A DNA stretch of 64,000 nucleotides from Chaenocephalus aceratus (GCA_023974075.1 CM043797.1:11772401-11836400); one strand, 5' to 3'; shown: positions 1 through 10,880, counted from the first letter of the stretch. The notes: generated by a model from the sequence alone, not told the origin. Numbers and translations: made by a program.

Positions 1-2830
1 ATCTACGCACAGCGTCGGCTCTGGAACCTTACTTCTGGATAGGGGTTGGACTCTATTCTTCTCCGGAGTTGCTCAAGGTGTGAGGCGCCGGGCGGGTGTG
101 GGGATACTCACAAGTCCCCGGTTAGGTGCTTCGTTGTTGGAGTTTACCCCAGTGGACGAGAGGGTCGCCTCCCTACGCCTGCGGGTTATGGGGGGGAAAA
201 CTCTGACTGTTGTGTGTGCTTATGCACCCAACAGCAGTTCAGAGTATTCGGCCTTCTTGGAGACCCTGGAAAGAGTCCTGTATGGGGCTCCTGAAGGGGA
301 CTCCTTAGTCTTGCTGGGAGACTTCAACGCACATGTGGGCAATGATGGAGACACTTGGAGGGGCGTGATTGGGAGGAACGGCCCCCCTGATCTGAACCGG
401 AGTGGTGGTTTGTTACTGGACTTCTGTGCTAGTCATGGATTGGCCATAACAAACACCATGTTCGAACATAAGGATGCTCATAAGTGTACGTGGTACCAGA
501 GCACCCTAGGCAGAAGGTCCATGATCGATTTCGTTATCGTATCATCGGACCTGAGGCCGTATGTTTTGGACACTCGGGTAAAGAGAGGGGCGGAGTTGTC
601 AACTGATCATCATCTGGTGGTGAGTTGGGTCGAGTGGCGGGGGAAGCCTCTGGATAGACCTGGTAAGCCCAAACGTGTAGTTCGGGTGAACTGGGAACGT
701 CTGGAGGAGGCCCAAGTTCAGGAGGCCTTCAACTCGCACCTCCGGCGGAGCTTTTCGGGCATTCCTGTGGAGGTTGGGGATATTGAACCAGAGTGGTCGG
801 TGTTCAAAGCCTCTATTGCCGAAGCCGCGGTGGGGAGCTGTGGTCTCAAGGTCCTAGGTGCCTCAAGGGGCGGTAACCCTCGAACCTCCTGGTGGACACC
901 GGTGGTCAGGGAAGCCGTCCGACTGAAGAAGGAGGCCTTCAGGGATTTGTTATCCCGGGGGACTCCCGAGGCAGTTGCAAGGTACCGACAGGCCCGAAGG
1001 GCAGCAGCCTCATCCGTGGCCGAGGCAAAGCAGCGGGTGTGGGAGAAGTTTGGAGAAGTCATGGAGAAGGACTTTCGGGCGGCACCAAAGTTGTTCTGGA
1101 AAACTGTCCGACACCTCAGGAGGGGGAAGCAGGGAACCATCCAAGCTGTGTACAGTAAGGATGGGACGTTGTTGACCTCAACTGATGGAGTGTTGGGACG
1201 TTGGAAGGAACACTTTGAGGAACTCCTGAACCCGACAACTCCGCCCTCTATGTTAGAGGCAGAGCTGGAGTATGACGGGGGATCAACACCAATCTCCCGG
1301 GGGGAGGTCACTGAGGTCGTCAAACAACTCCACAGTGGCAAAGCCCCGGGGGTGGATGAGATCCGCCCGGAAATGCTGAAGGCTCTGGGTGTTGAGGGAC
1401 TGTCATGGTTGACACGTCTCATCAACGTTGCGTGGAAGTCGGAAACAGTACCGAAGGAGTGGCAGACCGGGGTGGTGGTTCCCCTTTTCAAAAAGGGGGA
1501 TCAGAGGGTGTGTGCCAATTACAGAGGCATCACACTACTCAGCCTCCCCGGGAAAGTTTACTCCAAGGTACTTGAAAGGAGGGTCAGGCCGATTGTCGAA
1601 CCTCAGATTGAGGAGGAACAATGCGGATTCCGTCCTGGTCGTGGAACGACGGATCAGCTTTTTACTCTCGCAAGGATCCTGGAGGGGGCCTGGGAGTACG
1701 CTTATCCGGTCTACATGTGTTTTGTAGACTTGGAGAAGGCGTATGACCGGGTTCCCAGGGAGTTACTGTGGGAGGTGCTGCGGGAGTATGGGGTGAGGGG
1801 GTCTCTACTCAGGGCCATCCAATCTCTGTACTCCCAAAGCGAGAGCTGTGTCCGGGTCCTCGGCAGTAAGTCGGACCCATTTCCGGTGAGGGTTGGCCTC
1901 CGCCAGGGCTGCGCTTTGTCACCAATCCTGTTTGTAATATACATGGATCGGATTTCGAGGCGTAGTCGTGGGGGGAGGGGGTCTGCAGTTCGGTGGACTA
2001 AGGATTGCACCACTGCTTTTTGCAGATGATGTGGTTCTGATGGCTTCATCGGTCTGCGACCTTCAGCACTCACTGGATCGGTTCGCAACCGAGTGTGAAG
2101 CGGCTGGGATGAGGATCAGCACCTCCAAATCTGAGGCCATGGTTCTCAGCAGGAAACCGATGGACTGTCCACTCCAAGTAGGGAATGAGTCCTTACCCCA
2201 AGTGAAGGAGTTCAAGTATCTCGGGGTCTTGTTCTCGAGTGAGGGAACAATGGAGCGTGAGATGGGCCGGAGAATCGGAGCAGCGGGAGCGGTATTGCAG
2301 TCGCTTTACCGCACCGTTGTGACGAAAAGGGAGCTGAGCCAGAAGGCAAAGCTCTCTGTCTACCGGGCCATTTTCGTTCCTACCCTCACCTATGGTCATG
2401 AAGGATGGGTCATGACCGAAAGAACGAGATCGCGGATACAAGCGGCCGAGATGGGTTTCCTCCGCCGGGTGGCTGGTGTCTCCCTTAGAGATAAGGTGAG
2501 AAGTTCGGTCATCAGGGAGGGACTCGGAGTTGAGCCGCTCCTCCTTCGCGTCGAAAGAAGCCAGTTGAGGTGGTTCGGGCACCTAGTTAGGATGCCACCT
2601 GGGCGCCTCCCTAGGGAGGTGTTCCAGGCACGTCCAGCTGGGAAGAGACCAAGGGGTAGACCAAGGACCAGGTGGAGGGATTATATCTCTTCGCTGGCCT
2701 GGGAGCGCCTTGGGATCCCCCAGTCAGAGCTGGTTGATGTCGCCAGGGAAAAGAAAGTTTGGGGCTCTCTGCTGGAACTGCTACCCCCGCGACCCGACCA
2801 CGGATAAGCGGGAGAAGATGGATGGATGGA
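1..2830 (+). mobile_element. Rex3 non-LTR retrotransposon (RTE clade), 5' end outside window
   Basis: Nearly full-length LINE. It encodes an apurinic-type endonuclease followed by a reverse transcriptase and ends in a short (ATGG)n tail right after the coding region, as known for Rex3. Two stretches (1460-1479 and 1904-1924) match the primer pair commonly used to amplify Rex3 from fish, as I remember it, which fixes the family. Coding sequence already runs at base 1, so the 5' end lies upstream. The DNA beyond the tail is a DIRS recombinase gene starting mid-protein, so Rex3 appears to have inserted into an older DIRS copy; the left flank and target duplication are not visible. Confidence 0.85.
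80..2807 (+). pseudogene. Rex3 endonuclease/reverse transcriptase ORF, frameshifted
   Basis: The protein would nick chromosomal DNA and reverse-transcribe its own RNA at the nick. Visible in order: endonuclease motifs GDFNAHVG (about 310-345), MIDFVIV (about 520) and TDHHLV (about 605); RT motifs [13 protein letters not shown] (about 1340), the YRGITLLS region (about 1520), motif [10 protein letters not shown] (about 1720), motif [11 protein letters not shown] (about 1895) and motif C LLFADDV (about 2015). The C-terminal part has the GHLVRMP and KRPRGRPRTRW motifs usual in RTE elements. Motifs A and B are in one frame and motif C in another; the shift falls in a G-rich run at about 1969-1981. 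A second shift lies near base 45. Apart from these the frame is long and open, so the copy is young but not intact. Confidence 0.85.
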
Positions 2831-3600
2831 TGTTCGGGTCTACGGCGCCACGGCGGGGTGCCACAGGTCGGTGTCCCTCTTTATGAGAGGGGCTTTACGG
2901 CAGCGTCCCCCTAGCACCCCGAGGGCTCCGGCTTGGAACCTGCCCCTGCTGCCGGATGCCCTATCATCTCCTCCCTTCAAGCCCCTGGCCCAGGTGGGGC
3001 TTAGGTGGCTGCCCACGAAGGCAGCATTTCTGCTTGCCATAGCCTCAGGGAAGCGAGTCGGGGAGTTGCATGTCCTCTCCATAAACGATACATGCCCGAG
3101 GTGGGACTCTCAGGCGTTGCCCTTTGGGCAAATGTGGCATTCCTGCCCGGGATCCTTCCACAAACCCACTTCAACCAGCCTGCCCAGCTGGCACGCTTTG
3201 ACATGCAGGAGTACGGCACGTCGAAGTTGCTGTGCCCTGGGGGTGCCCAAAGGGCGTATATCAAGGCTACTGCCTGTATACAGCAGTAGGAGCAACTCTT
3301 GATTTTGCCCTGGCGGCACTAAAGGAGGTTATGCCCTCTAACCAGTGGCTGCCCCACTGGGTTGTCGATACCATCTCACAGGCTTACGGGGCCAGTGGCC
3401 ACCCCCCTGCCATCGGGCTGAGATGCCACTCTACAAGGAGCATGCTGATATAGCCGGTGTCACGTGGGTCACAGGTGACTTTGTTGTTATTGGTACTCGA
3501 GCTGCGCATGCGCGCGATGGACATATCCAGTGCTTAAAGCACCGCCTCTGGCGGTCATCCGGGACTCATAGAACCGTAGTTACAGCCGTAACTATCGGTA
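2831..3600 (+). pseudogene. DIRS-type tyrosine recombinase relic and terminal sequence
   Basis: Broken 3' half of the tyrosine recombinase that DIRS retrotransposons use instead of a DDE integrase. Successive frames give a FMRGALRQRPP segment (about 2880), FLLAIASGKRVGELHVLS with the first catalytic Arg (about 3030-3080), a LWANVAFLP segment (about 3120), HWVVDTISQAYGASGHPP (about 3355-3405) and the second catalytic box GLRCHSTRS (about 3415-3440). At least two frameshifts separate them. The last 120 bases, with a short inverted motif around 3571-3594, look like the DIRS terminal region. The relic starts exactly at the Rex3 tail, so its 5' part should lie left of Rex3, outside the window. It is more decayed than the DIRS element at 48.6-53.5 kb. 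Confidence 0.7.
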
Positions 3601-3602
3601 CC

Positions 3603-3763
3603 CCACATGTCATATTTGTCAACTCAGATGTGTATTTACCTATAGAAACAAAGTTGTTTCTGTCCTTTAAGTAGGATTCAAACCAATTTAGAACTGTTTC
3701 CGAAAGTCCCACCCAGTTTTCCAGTCGGTCTAGTAATATGTTGTTGTCAATAGTGTCAAACGC
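3603..3763 (-). pseudogene. L2/CR1-type LINE reverse transcriptase fragment (downstream part)
   Basis: The minus strand encodes FDTIDNNILLDRLENWVG, then WFESYLKDR and YTSELTNMTCGVP, the stretch that follows RT motif A in L2/CR1-like LINEs. It is interrupted at motif A by the foldback element starting at 3764. The missing upstream part resumes at 5729-5803 and 9529-9835, so one LINE copy was split by later insertions. Confidence 0.7.
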
Positions 3764-5728
3764 CAACACACTCTCACTCCCTAAGCGTCCAATAGCGACG
3801 TTTGGTCAGTGTCCGTGGCGTCCAATTGTGACGCTCCTAGGCTCCTTCAGCGTCATAAAGGGACGCAAATAGCTTTCAACTGATTGCAATGTATTCCCAT
3901 CTGCGTCGGGATTTGACGCTCATGGAAGCACGGCATTCGTTTATGCCGGCTGCCCTTAAAAGGCAATGTGAGCATCCATTCCCATTGGATAACGGAGAAT
4001 TTTACACCCGGAAGTAAGTACTCCTCTTACTGTCGATTGATTTTACAGTGATATCTGCACTACTCATCGACTAAAAAACACCAGATTATCCTTGTTAATT
4101 ACACAACATTGATTGGTTTAAATTGTGTGCAATGCTTTTGTATTTTCCCCCTTCGATTCGGCCATATCAGCCATTAAACAACATCTTACATTTCTTTTCA
4201 CACAATACGTCTCCTTGCAATATCAACACTAATTCGGCTCACTTTTATATTTGATCCAATTGGTAGATAGGCTGTATTTACATCATAAAGGTGCACAGCT
4301 GATATAAAGGGACACCTGGTGGTTAAAGCATGTTATTGAATTTCAATATTTTTATTATTAGATATTAATACGATCCCTATAAAGTATATTCATTACTCGT
4401 TATTCTCTACTAATTGTTAATTAAAGACTGTATGTAATGACTATTTTGCACATCCCTTTCAAGATTTCAAGATTTTCTAAGGTTTATTGACATATCATAT
4501 AGGCCTACACAACTGTGGTGTAGTTCTGCACTGAATGAAAAACTTGGGTTGCAGGTTCCTCAATAGTGCATTACAAGACATCTATCAATATTTGTGCATA
4601 CCTCCAGCAATGTTAACTATGTTGAAGCACTTATTTTAACTGATATTATACATAATGTATTATCCTCTTATAAGATGTATGTAGATATTTCATCTCCGGC
4701 CTTGTCAGGTATTGAACAATCAATAAATAAAGAACACAGAATTGTTGAATATAAAACACAGAATTTATGTGATTATACTAAATGATTTTCAAATAAACAC
4801 AACTGCATATTTAACTGTTACACATGCTGATGTAACGCAAATGTTCCAACTTGGGATCAATAAAGTATATCTTATCTTAAGCTGATCGATGGCTACTGCC
4901 ATATTTGCAAAATGTGCCTCTGAACCTTGACAAGTGCATGTTTCAGGCTTATCAATTAATGTAATGTAATGTTATCACAGGGGTCACACACATAAGACCA
5001 GCTGTTAAATAAAGCTCTTCTGACCTTAGCTGGCATGTGGGTATATATATTAATACTGCCCATAATGGGCACAAGCAATTTTCACCCATTTATTAATTAT
5101 ATGTTTTAAATGTGAGTGTTTCCTGTCCCCTAAACCTCCAGGGATGTACACAGTTGAATACTGGCAACTTCTTATTATGGGAAATACGAAAACGTCTTTT
5201 AAAACTACAACTCCCAGTAGAGACGTGCCATAGAGAACATGTTGCGAAACAGAATAGCCAGCATGTGTAGTTCTGGGGACGGGGTGGGGGAGGGGGGACG
5301 CGGTGGACCCGTTCAAATCCAGTTTTGGACAGTCTGCCGTGGTTCCATCCCATTTCAAGTGCTGTTCGAGAATCGGCTTAACCCTCGGAGCACACTCTCC
5401 AATCACAGAGCTTGAGGACTATCACGGGTTTGTCAAGAGCACATGGTGTAGTCCAAACGATAGCTGGGGATTCTGGGTAGTGTAGTGTCTTCTGCCATCC
5501 TTTACTCCTGGGAATGGACGCTCACATTACCTTTAAGGGCAGCCGACATAAACGAATGCCGTGCTTCCATGAGCGTCAAATCCCGACGCAGATAGGAATA
5601 CATTGCAATCAGTTGAAAGCTATTTGCGTCCCTTTATGACGCTGAAGGAGCCTAGGAGCGTCACAATTGGACGCCACGGACACTGACCAAACGTCGCTAT
5701 TGGACGTTTAGGGAGTGAGAGTGTGTTG
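3764..5728. mobile_element. Foldback-type element C inserted in a LINE
   Basis: Inverted arms of about 225 bp (3764-3991 and 5508-5728) begin CAACACACTCTCACTCCC and end in its complement. The LINE flanks carry the 7-bp repeat CAAACGC (3757-3763 and 5729-5735), the likely target duplication. No transposase ORF is visible. The interior holds short blocks, some inverted, also found in the element at 43658-45305: the GAGAATTTTACACCCGG block at about 3998, the block at 4170-4250 and the block at 5295-5425. An AT-rich stretch with a LINE-like GGGATCAATAAAGTATA end lies at 4440-4880. Superfamily not identified; non-autonomous. Confidence 0.7.
4440..4880 (+). repeat. LINE/SINE-like 3' fragment inside element C
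   Basis: AT-rich segment ending GGGATCAATAAAGTATA followed by a TCTTATCTTA-type tail, the kind of 3' end seen on teleost L2-like LINEs and partner SINEs. The 5' boundary is not defined and no coding potential remains. Confidence 0.35.
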
Positions 5729-5803
5729 CAAACGCAGCACTGAGATCTAATAATACTAACACTGACGTTCTGCCACTGTCTGTGTTTAAGTGGATGTCAT
5801 TAA
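5607..5803 (+). repeat. 197-bp direct repeat, left copy
   Basis: Contains the last 122 bp of element C plus 75 bp of LINE and ends in TTAA at 5800-5803. The same sequence recurs at 9407-9603 with very few differences (for example GGACGTTTAG against GGACGCTTAG). The piggyBac element lies between the copies. Confidence 0.85.
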
Positions 5804-6626
5804 CCTGTTAAGGCCGAAGGTCCCCGTCGACGGGGACCCTGGGGTTTTTTTTCACAACACTGTGCCACAGGGCATCTTAATATTTAAAAACCTATTAATG
5901 TCTTATACCAGATTAACGAGAAGAATCTCAGCTAACTGACTATATGAACCATTTTTACAGAAACAAAACACAAGTCTCACAAGAAGCGTTAGCATTAGCC
6001 CTTAGCTAAAACGGGCAGATGCTACTTCCGGTGCTAACTAGCAAAAACGATCTTTACAACTTAATATTTTCTGCACAAACTACATATCATCTGAACGCTG
6101 ATACTCCACAGATTATTTGGTTATAAGTATCATCACTGTAGGACACAAACTTACTGAGCTAGCAGCCAGAACAGAGAAGAGAAAAAACAGCAATTTTCAA
6201 AACCATAACAATAAATATGTCTTACCGTTGCTGTTTTGTGATCAAAGCTCTTGTTCAAGGGAATAAAAACGCTGTTTAAGGTTAATCCAATGTCGCTTAG
6301 TCACTTTAGAATTGTTCCTGATAATCTATCATTACATTCATGGCAGCAGAGTAGTTATAAAGTTTCGCAGTCCGGAGGTAATGCTGTCTCACATGCTGTT
6401 TACGCAAACCTCTCTCTTGTTGACGTAAGTGTTTAGCGGGACTTACTAACTGTCACTCGATTCTATTGGCTCTAACGGTTCAGAAAAGGTGTCAATCACC
6501 CAAATCGACCAATGGGTTCCAAAGATATGATCCTGCGTAGTATAAACTACGCCCGCTCCGGCTCCATTAGGCATTACGCAGCCAGAAGGGAGAGCTTCAC
6601 CACAGAGCAGCTGCAAGAGATGCTAG

Positions 6627-7530
6627 CTGACAGCTATGATCATACCAGATGACTCTTCGTCGGATGATGAAGATCTCCTGCAGCCAGACCTGGATCCGGA
6701 CAGTAGTGACTCGGATGTTGAACTTCCACCACGGGAAAGGTATGTAATCTCTCTGTTTTTATATATTATGTGGTTAGTGGAATTGCCTCACAGTGCTAGC
6801 TTAGCCAAGAAGCTACAGGAATGATTAGGCAAAATGCTAAATAGTGTTTACTTGTCTTTTTGGAGTTACATTTTCTAAATGAATGGCCAGTGAATGAATA
6901 TATATATATGTGTTTACTTATTTATTTGTTGTAGTATTATTCATTTATTGTCCAATATTATCCTTTTTATGTTTTGCTTTTGTGTTTGGTGGAACTGCAT
7001 CAAAGTGTTAGCTTAGCCAACAGGAATGATTAGCCAAAATGCTAAATAGTGTGACTTGCCTTTTTGGAGTTACATTTTCTAAATGAATGGCCAGTGAATA
7101 AATATACATGTATAAAATTATTCATTTATAGTCCAATATTATCCTATAAGTATAAGCCAGTGAATTAATCTAATCTCTTTGTTTTTCCACATTTGTTAGA
7201 TGAGGTGTGACCCCAGCAGGACAAATCCACACACCCAGACTTTCAGGGAGCAGCTTGCTGCAGAATTGTTGGAGTTTGCTGAAGGCCCTGCTGAAGGCCC
7301 TGCACCTCCACCACCCCCTCCACCACCCACATGCATGCCCGAGTATTATGGAGAAGATGCCACCAAGGTCAGGAAGAACTGCGGGAGGTGCCTAGATGCT
7401 GGACTCAAAAGGGTGAAGACACCTGTGTACTGCAGGAAGTGCCAGGTCCCTCTGTGCTTCACTGTCAAAAAGAACTGTTTCAGGGAGTGGCACGACCTAA
7501 ATACTGGAACATTCAGGTGGGTATAAAGTT
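6627..7530 (+). pseudogene. piggyBac transposase remnant (N-terminus and Cys-rich C-terminus only)
   Basis: Two separate coding pieces. The first (about 6636-6739) encodes an acidic stretch, IIPDDSSSDDEDLLQPD, typical of piggyBac-derived N-termini, and ends at a possible splice donor (AAAG/GTATGT). The second follows a possible acceptor (TTGTTAG at about 7199) and runs to a stop near 7526. It encodes TFREQLAAELLEFA, a proline run, PEYYGEDATKVRKNC and then a C-x2-C ... C-x2-C ... C pattern (NCGRCLDAG, YCRKCQVPLC, KNCFREWHD), the cross-brace zinc finger at the C-terminus of piggyBac transposases. The DDD/DDE catalytic core (normally several hundred residues) is absent. Either a deleted transposase or, less likely, a small spliced derivative. 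Confidence 0.65.
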
Positions 7531-7739
7531 CAGGTAGGTATAACATTTTGCGAGTGTTTATTTAAAAAAAAAAATACTTGTTGTTTTTATATACCTAGTG
7601 TGATTTTATTGTATAGTACGTTGGTAAAATGTTTGTTTTTACATGCCTATTGTGTGTTGCTAAAAGGTTTGAAATAAATCTGCCCCAGTTGGAGTCAAAT
7701 GTTACATGTTTCCGGGTTTTTTTTATTGTGCAAGTACAC

Positions 7740-8085
7740 CTACACACAATGTAGAGTGCGTTGGTACAGTTACATACACACACAGCTACACTTACACATA
7801 CACACCTACACTTACCCACACAGCTACACTTACACATACAGCTACACTTACATACACACACAGCTACACTTACCCACACAGCTACACTTACATACACACA
7901 CAGCTACACTTACACATACAGCTACACTTACACATACCCACACAGCTACACTTACCCACACAGCTACACTTACATACACACACAGCTACACTTACACATA
8001 CCCACACAGCTACACTTACATACCCACACAGCTACACTTACACACACATACACACTTACACACACACCTACACTTACACAAATAT
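7740..8085. repeat. Compound microsatellite, (CA)n with CAGCTACACTTA units
   Basis: About 345 bp of alternating CACA tracts and CAGCTACACTTAC(A/C)CA units of varying spacing, with purine-pyrimidine alternation throughout. Because no stops occur, all three forward frames stay open across it; these are not genes. Confidence 0.95.
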
Positions 8086-8207
8086 TTGTAATATTTTTTT
8101 TATATATTTTTAAGATTTTTTTTTTAGTGGAATGAATACCTATAGTGATGATTCAATGTAATACAATGATTTTTATAGTCTGGTACCTGAAAAAGGTCAA
8201 ATGGCAC

Positions 8208-8960
8208 TAGTGCTGCGTACCGGTACGCCGAACCGGTACTGGACTTGTAAAAAGTTTCGGTTCAAGTCCGGTTAAAACCGGAACGTCAGGAACCGGTACT
8301 TGGACTCGCAAAAAAACTAGCACTTACGTATATTCTGGTGTCTGTGGTTATTTAAACATTCCCTGATAAACGTTATTCAGTGTCAATAAACGAGTACTAA
8401 TCCCAGTGTGCTCAGTGTACAACATCACATGTCATTTCACCTTCGATTCACGGTTTGAAAACGTAGCATTTCGCCACATGCTAATGCTAACCGGAAGTGA
8501 ATAATTTTCAGAATAAAAGTATTAAGTAAATAGTGTGAACTTCCAGATTTTCAGAATAAAACTGATTTAAATTAAATAGTGTATTTAATTCAAAATTACG
8601 CCATATCAACATTGATTTTAATTTCTAACAGTATGTATGTACATCACTATGTACTGTATAATGTAAACATGTAGAGTTGTAGAAAAGACATGGTGTACAG
8701 ACAGTACAGTACACTCTGACTGTACAGTCACTACAGTGTAGCCTATACTGTATAGTGGATGTGTAACAGTGTAATGTGTATAGTCTACTCTACACTCGAC
8801 CTTTCAGCAACGTTTTAGGGATTTAGGCTCAGTCAGCTCAGGGACTGTTTGGTTACTTTAGTTGGGTTCAGGTCCGGACTTATAAGTCCGGACCTGAACC
8901 TGAACCTCTGGACTTGAGTCCGGACCTGAACTTGAATGTGAGTCCAGGTACGCAGCACTA
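8208..8960. mobile_element. hAT MITE with perfect 8-bp target duplication
   Basis: The 753-bp element starts TAGTGCTGCGTACC and ends GGTACGCAGCACTA, flanked by AATGGCAC (8200-8207 and 8961-8968). Subterminal regions are rich in GGACCTGAACC / GAACCGGTACT repeats and their complements. No transposase coding capacity. It sits inside the piggyBac element, so it is the younger of the two. Confidence 0.9.
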
Positions 8961-9406
8961 AATGGCACTGATGGAACCAAATGTGCCCAAATGTGCCCAA
9001 AGCTTATTCCGCCTGGACTTTATTTTCATAAACCTCTCTAAAAAGGTCAAATGTCACTTGTTTTGCCTCAATCCTGATACAGGGTACTTATTATATGTTA
9101 TACTTTGGATTTCTAAAGCTTTTAGGCTAGTAACCCATCATTCAAGGTTGGTCTTCACTATAAGTAATGGGTTTTCTTTAGGCGGAGACAGGAATTTACA
9201 TTTTTTTGCTATGTTCCATCTGAATTTACTCTGACACAGAAACATCTATATTGATTCTGACACTTCTACATCCAACTCACAGATGTAACCTTGCTTTTAT
9301 AACAAGGAATATTCATATAAACCTTTTAGAAGTGAAGTTATAGTCATTTGTTCTGGGAATGTCATTTTCGAGCCTGAAACCTGAAAAACAGGCTCGGGGG
9401 TTAACA

Positions 9407-9603
9407 AATCAGTTGAAAGCTATTTGCGTCCCTTTATGACGCTGAAGGAGCCTAGGAGCGTCACAATTGGACGCCACGGACACTGACCAAACGTCGCTAT
9501 TGGACGCTTAGGGAGTGAGAGTGTGTTGCAAACGCAGCACTGAGATCTAATAATACTAACACTGACGTTCTGCCACTGTCTGTGTTTAAGTGGATGTCAT
9601 TAA
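9407..9603 (+). repeat. 197-bp direct repeat, right copy
   Basis: Second copy of 5607-5803, again the end of element C followed by LINE sequence. Unlike the left copy it runs on without a break into the LINE beyond 9603, so it represents the original junction. Confidence 0.85.
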
Positions 9604-9835
9604 AGACCTTTACAAGAGCAGTCTCAGTGCTGTGGTTTGGACGAAAGCCTGACTGGAACACATCGAAACAACTATTTAAATGCAAGAAATTACTCAACTG
9701 TTGAAAGACAACTTTTTCAATGATTTTACCTAGAAATGGCAGGTTTGATATGGGCCTGTAATTGTTCATTACTGAAGCATCTAGATTATTCTTTTTTGTC
9801 CAAATACAACTCTCTTTCTGTTCTCAAATGTTTCA
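9529..9835 (-). pseudogene. L2/CR1-type LINE reverse transcriptase fragment (upstream part)
   Basis: The minus strand encodes [20 protein letters not shown], then [22 protein letters not shown] and [10 protein letters not shown] (RT motif A), the standard order of an L2/CR1-like RT. The frame then runs into the arm of element C (residues THSHSLSVQ are not LINE). Together with 3603-3763 this is one LINE copy broken by foldback and piggyBac insertions. Confidence 0.75.
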
Positions 9836-10439
9836 GACGTTTCACCATGGTGCAAAGAAAATACCTATAATCTGGCATTGATATTTTCTCTTTTTTTGAG
9901 ATAAGTGTATTTTTATGCATGGTCCTTGTTCAATAAAGACATTTCAATCAGGAGAGACTTCATTTGTTTAAAGAACATTTATTGACACATGTCATATGAT
10001 AAATGTTAAGTCTTTGGCGATTTGCCCCGATCCTGAAATCGTATATCTAAAGGGGGAAAAGCAGTTTGAGTTTATAGGGAACCCCCCGGGGTCTACACTG
10101 GTGATGATGCTGAAGATCTGGATTTGATGAGGAGATGGGATGAAGAGGAGGTGTGATGAGGTCTTGGGATTAGCTCTCCTGGCACTGGATATGATGAAGG
10201 AGGTGGATGGGGAGGAGGCGGGCAGCAGCATGAAAACCTGAAATCACATCTGACAGGTCAGGTAATTGGCTGCTGGAGAATGAGGTGAAATGTAATAGGT
10301 TAAAGAGAACGCCCGTGATGAGCTGATTATATGCAGCTGCGGAGTGAATGTATATAGTCTTCCTGAAAGAACTTGCGCTGAGCTTCATTTGTTAGGTAGG
10401 TTTAAAGTATATAATATTTTCTGGAGCTATAGCTTAAAG
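9836..10439. other. No recognisable gene
   Basis: Contains an AATAAA-like motif near 9932 and a G-rich stretch of GATGAGGAG-type words at 10100-10230. Open frames here are short and match no family I recognise. Probably old repeat DNA. Confidence 0.5.
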
Positions 10440-10880
10440 CAGGGGTGTCAAACTCAATTTCATCGCGGGCCACATTGGAATTACGGTTGCACTCAAAGGG
10501 CCGGTTGTAACTTTAAGACTATATAAATATTTAATATATATAAAATGATGTATTATATTACATTATTGCCTCTGCATTGGAATATTATCGGAAAGGGTAA
10601 TAACTTCATAATTAACTACGTCTGAAAGCAGAAGTCTGGGGAAAATAATTGCAAGTCGCTTCGGTGAGAATGTCACAAAATGATTTCAAAAGAAAAGCCA
10701 AAGCCAAAGAAAAAAGGCTTATTTTGAAGAAAAGAGTCAAATTCTGATAAAATAAGTCAAAGTTTGAGATGCATTGTGGGACATGTAGTTTATGGACAAT
10801 GTGCTTCTGTAAGCGGCATGTAACCATATAATAAACATATTATATTCTTTGCAAGCTCTTGTGGGGCCACATCAAGTGAA
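10440..10880. mobile_element. hAT MITE, 3' end lost
   Basis: Begins CAGGGGTGTCAAACTCAATT and resembles the complete copy at 17347-17754 through the GGGCCGGTTGTAAC block to GCAAGCTCTTGTGGGGCCAC, but the terminal inverted repeat on the right is missing. Confidence 0.75.

Larger units (their letters stand above)
5804..9400 (+). mobile_element. piggyBac-like transposon, internally deleted
   Basis: The insert is bounded by TTAA (5800-5803 and 9401-9404), the piggyBac target. Its ends start with C-rich sequence inward of TTAA (CCTGTTAAGGCC on the left, CCCCCGAGCC on the right when read inward), followed on the left by a GTCCCCGTCGACGGGGAC palindrome; the two ends match each other only weakly. Inside are pieces of a piggyBac-family transposase: an acidic N-terminus and a cysteine-rich C-terminus, without the central catalytic domain. 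A CA/TACACTT-type microsatellite (7740-8085) and a hAT MITE (8208-8960) were acquired later. It is non-autonomous and inserted exactly at the junction of a tandem duplication. Confidence 0.65.

Noticed and set aside
718..1491. 257-codon minus-strand frame
   Set aside because: Antisense shadow of the Rex3 coding region; no domain of its own.
7699..8135. Overlapping open frames of 124-135 codons rich in Thr, His, Leu and Tyr
   Set aside because: They only translate the stop-free CA-type microsatellite in three frames.
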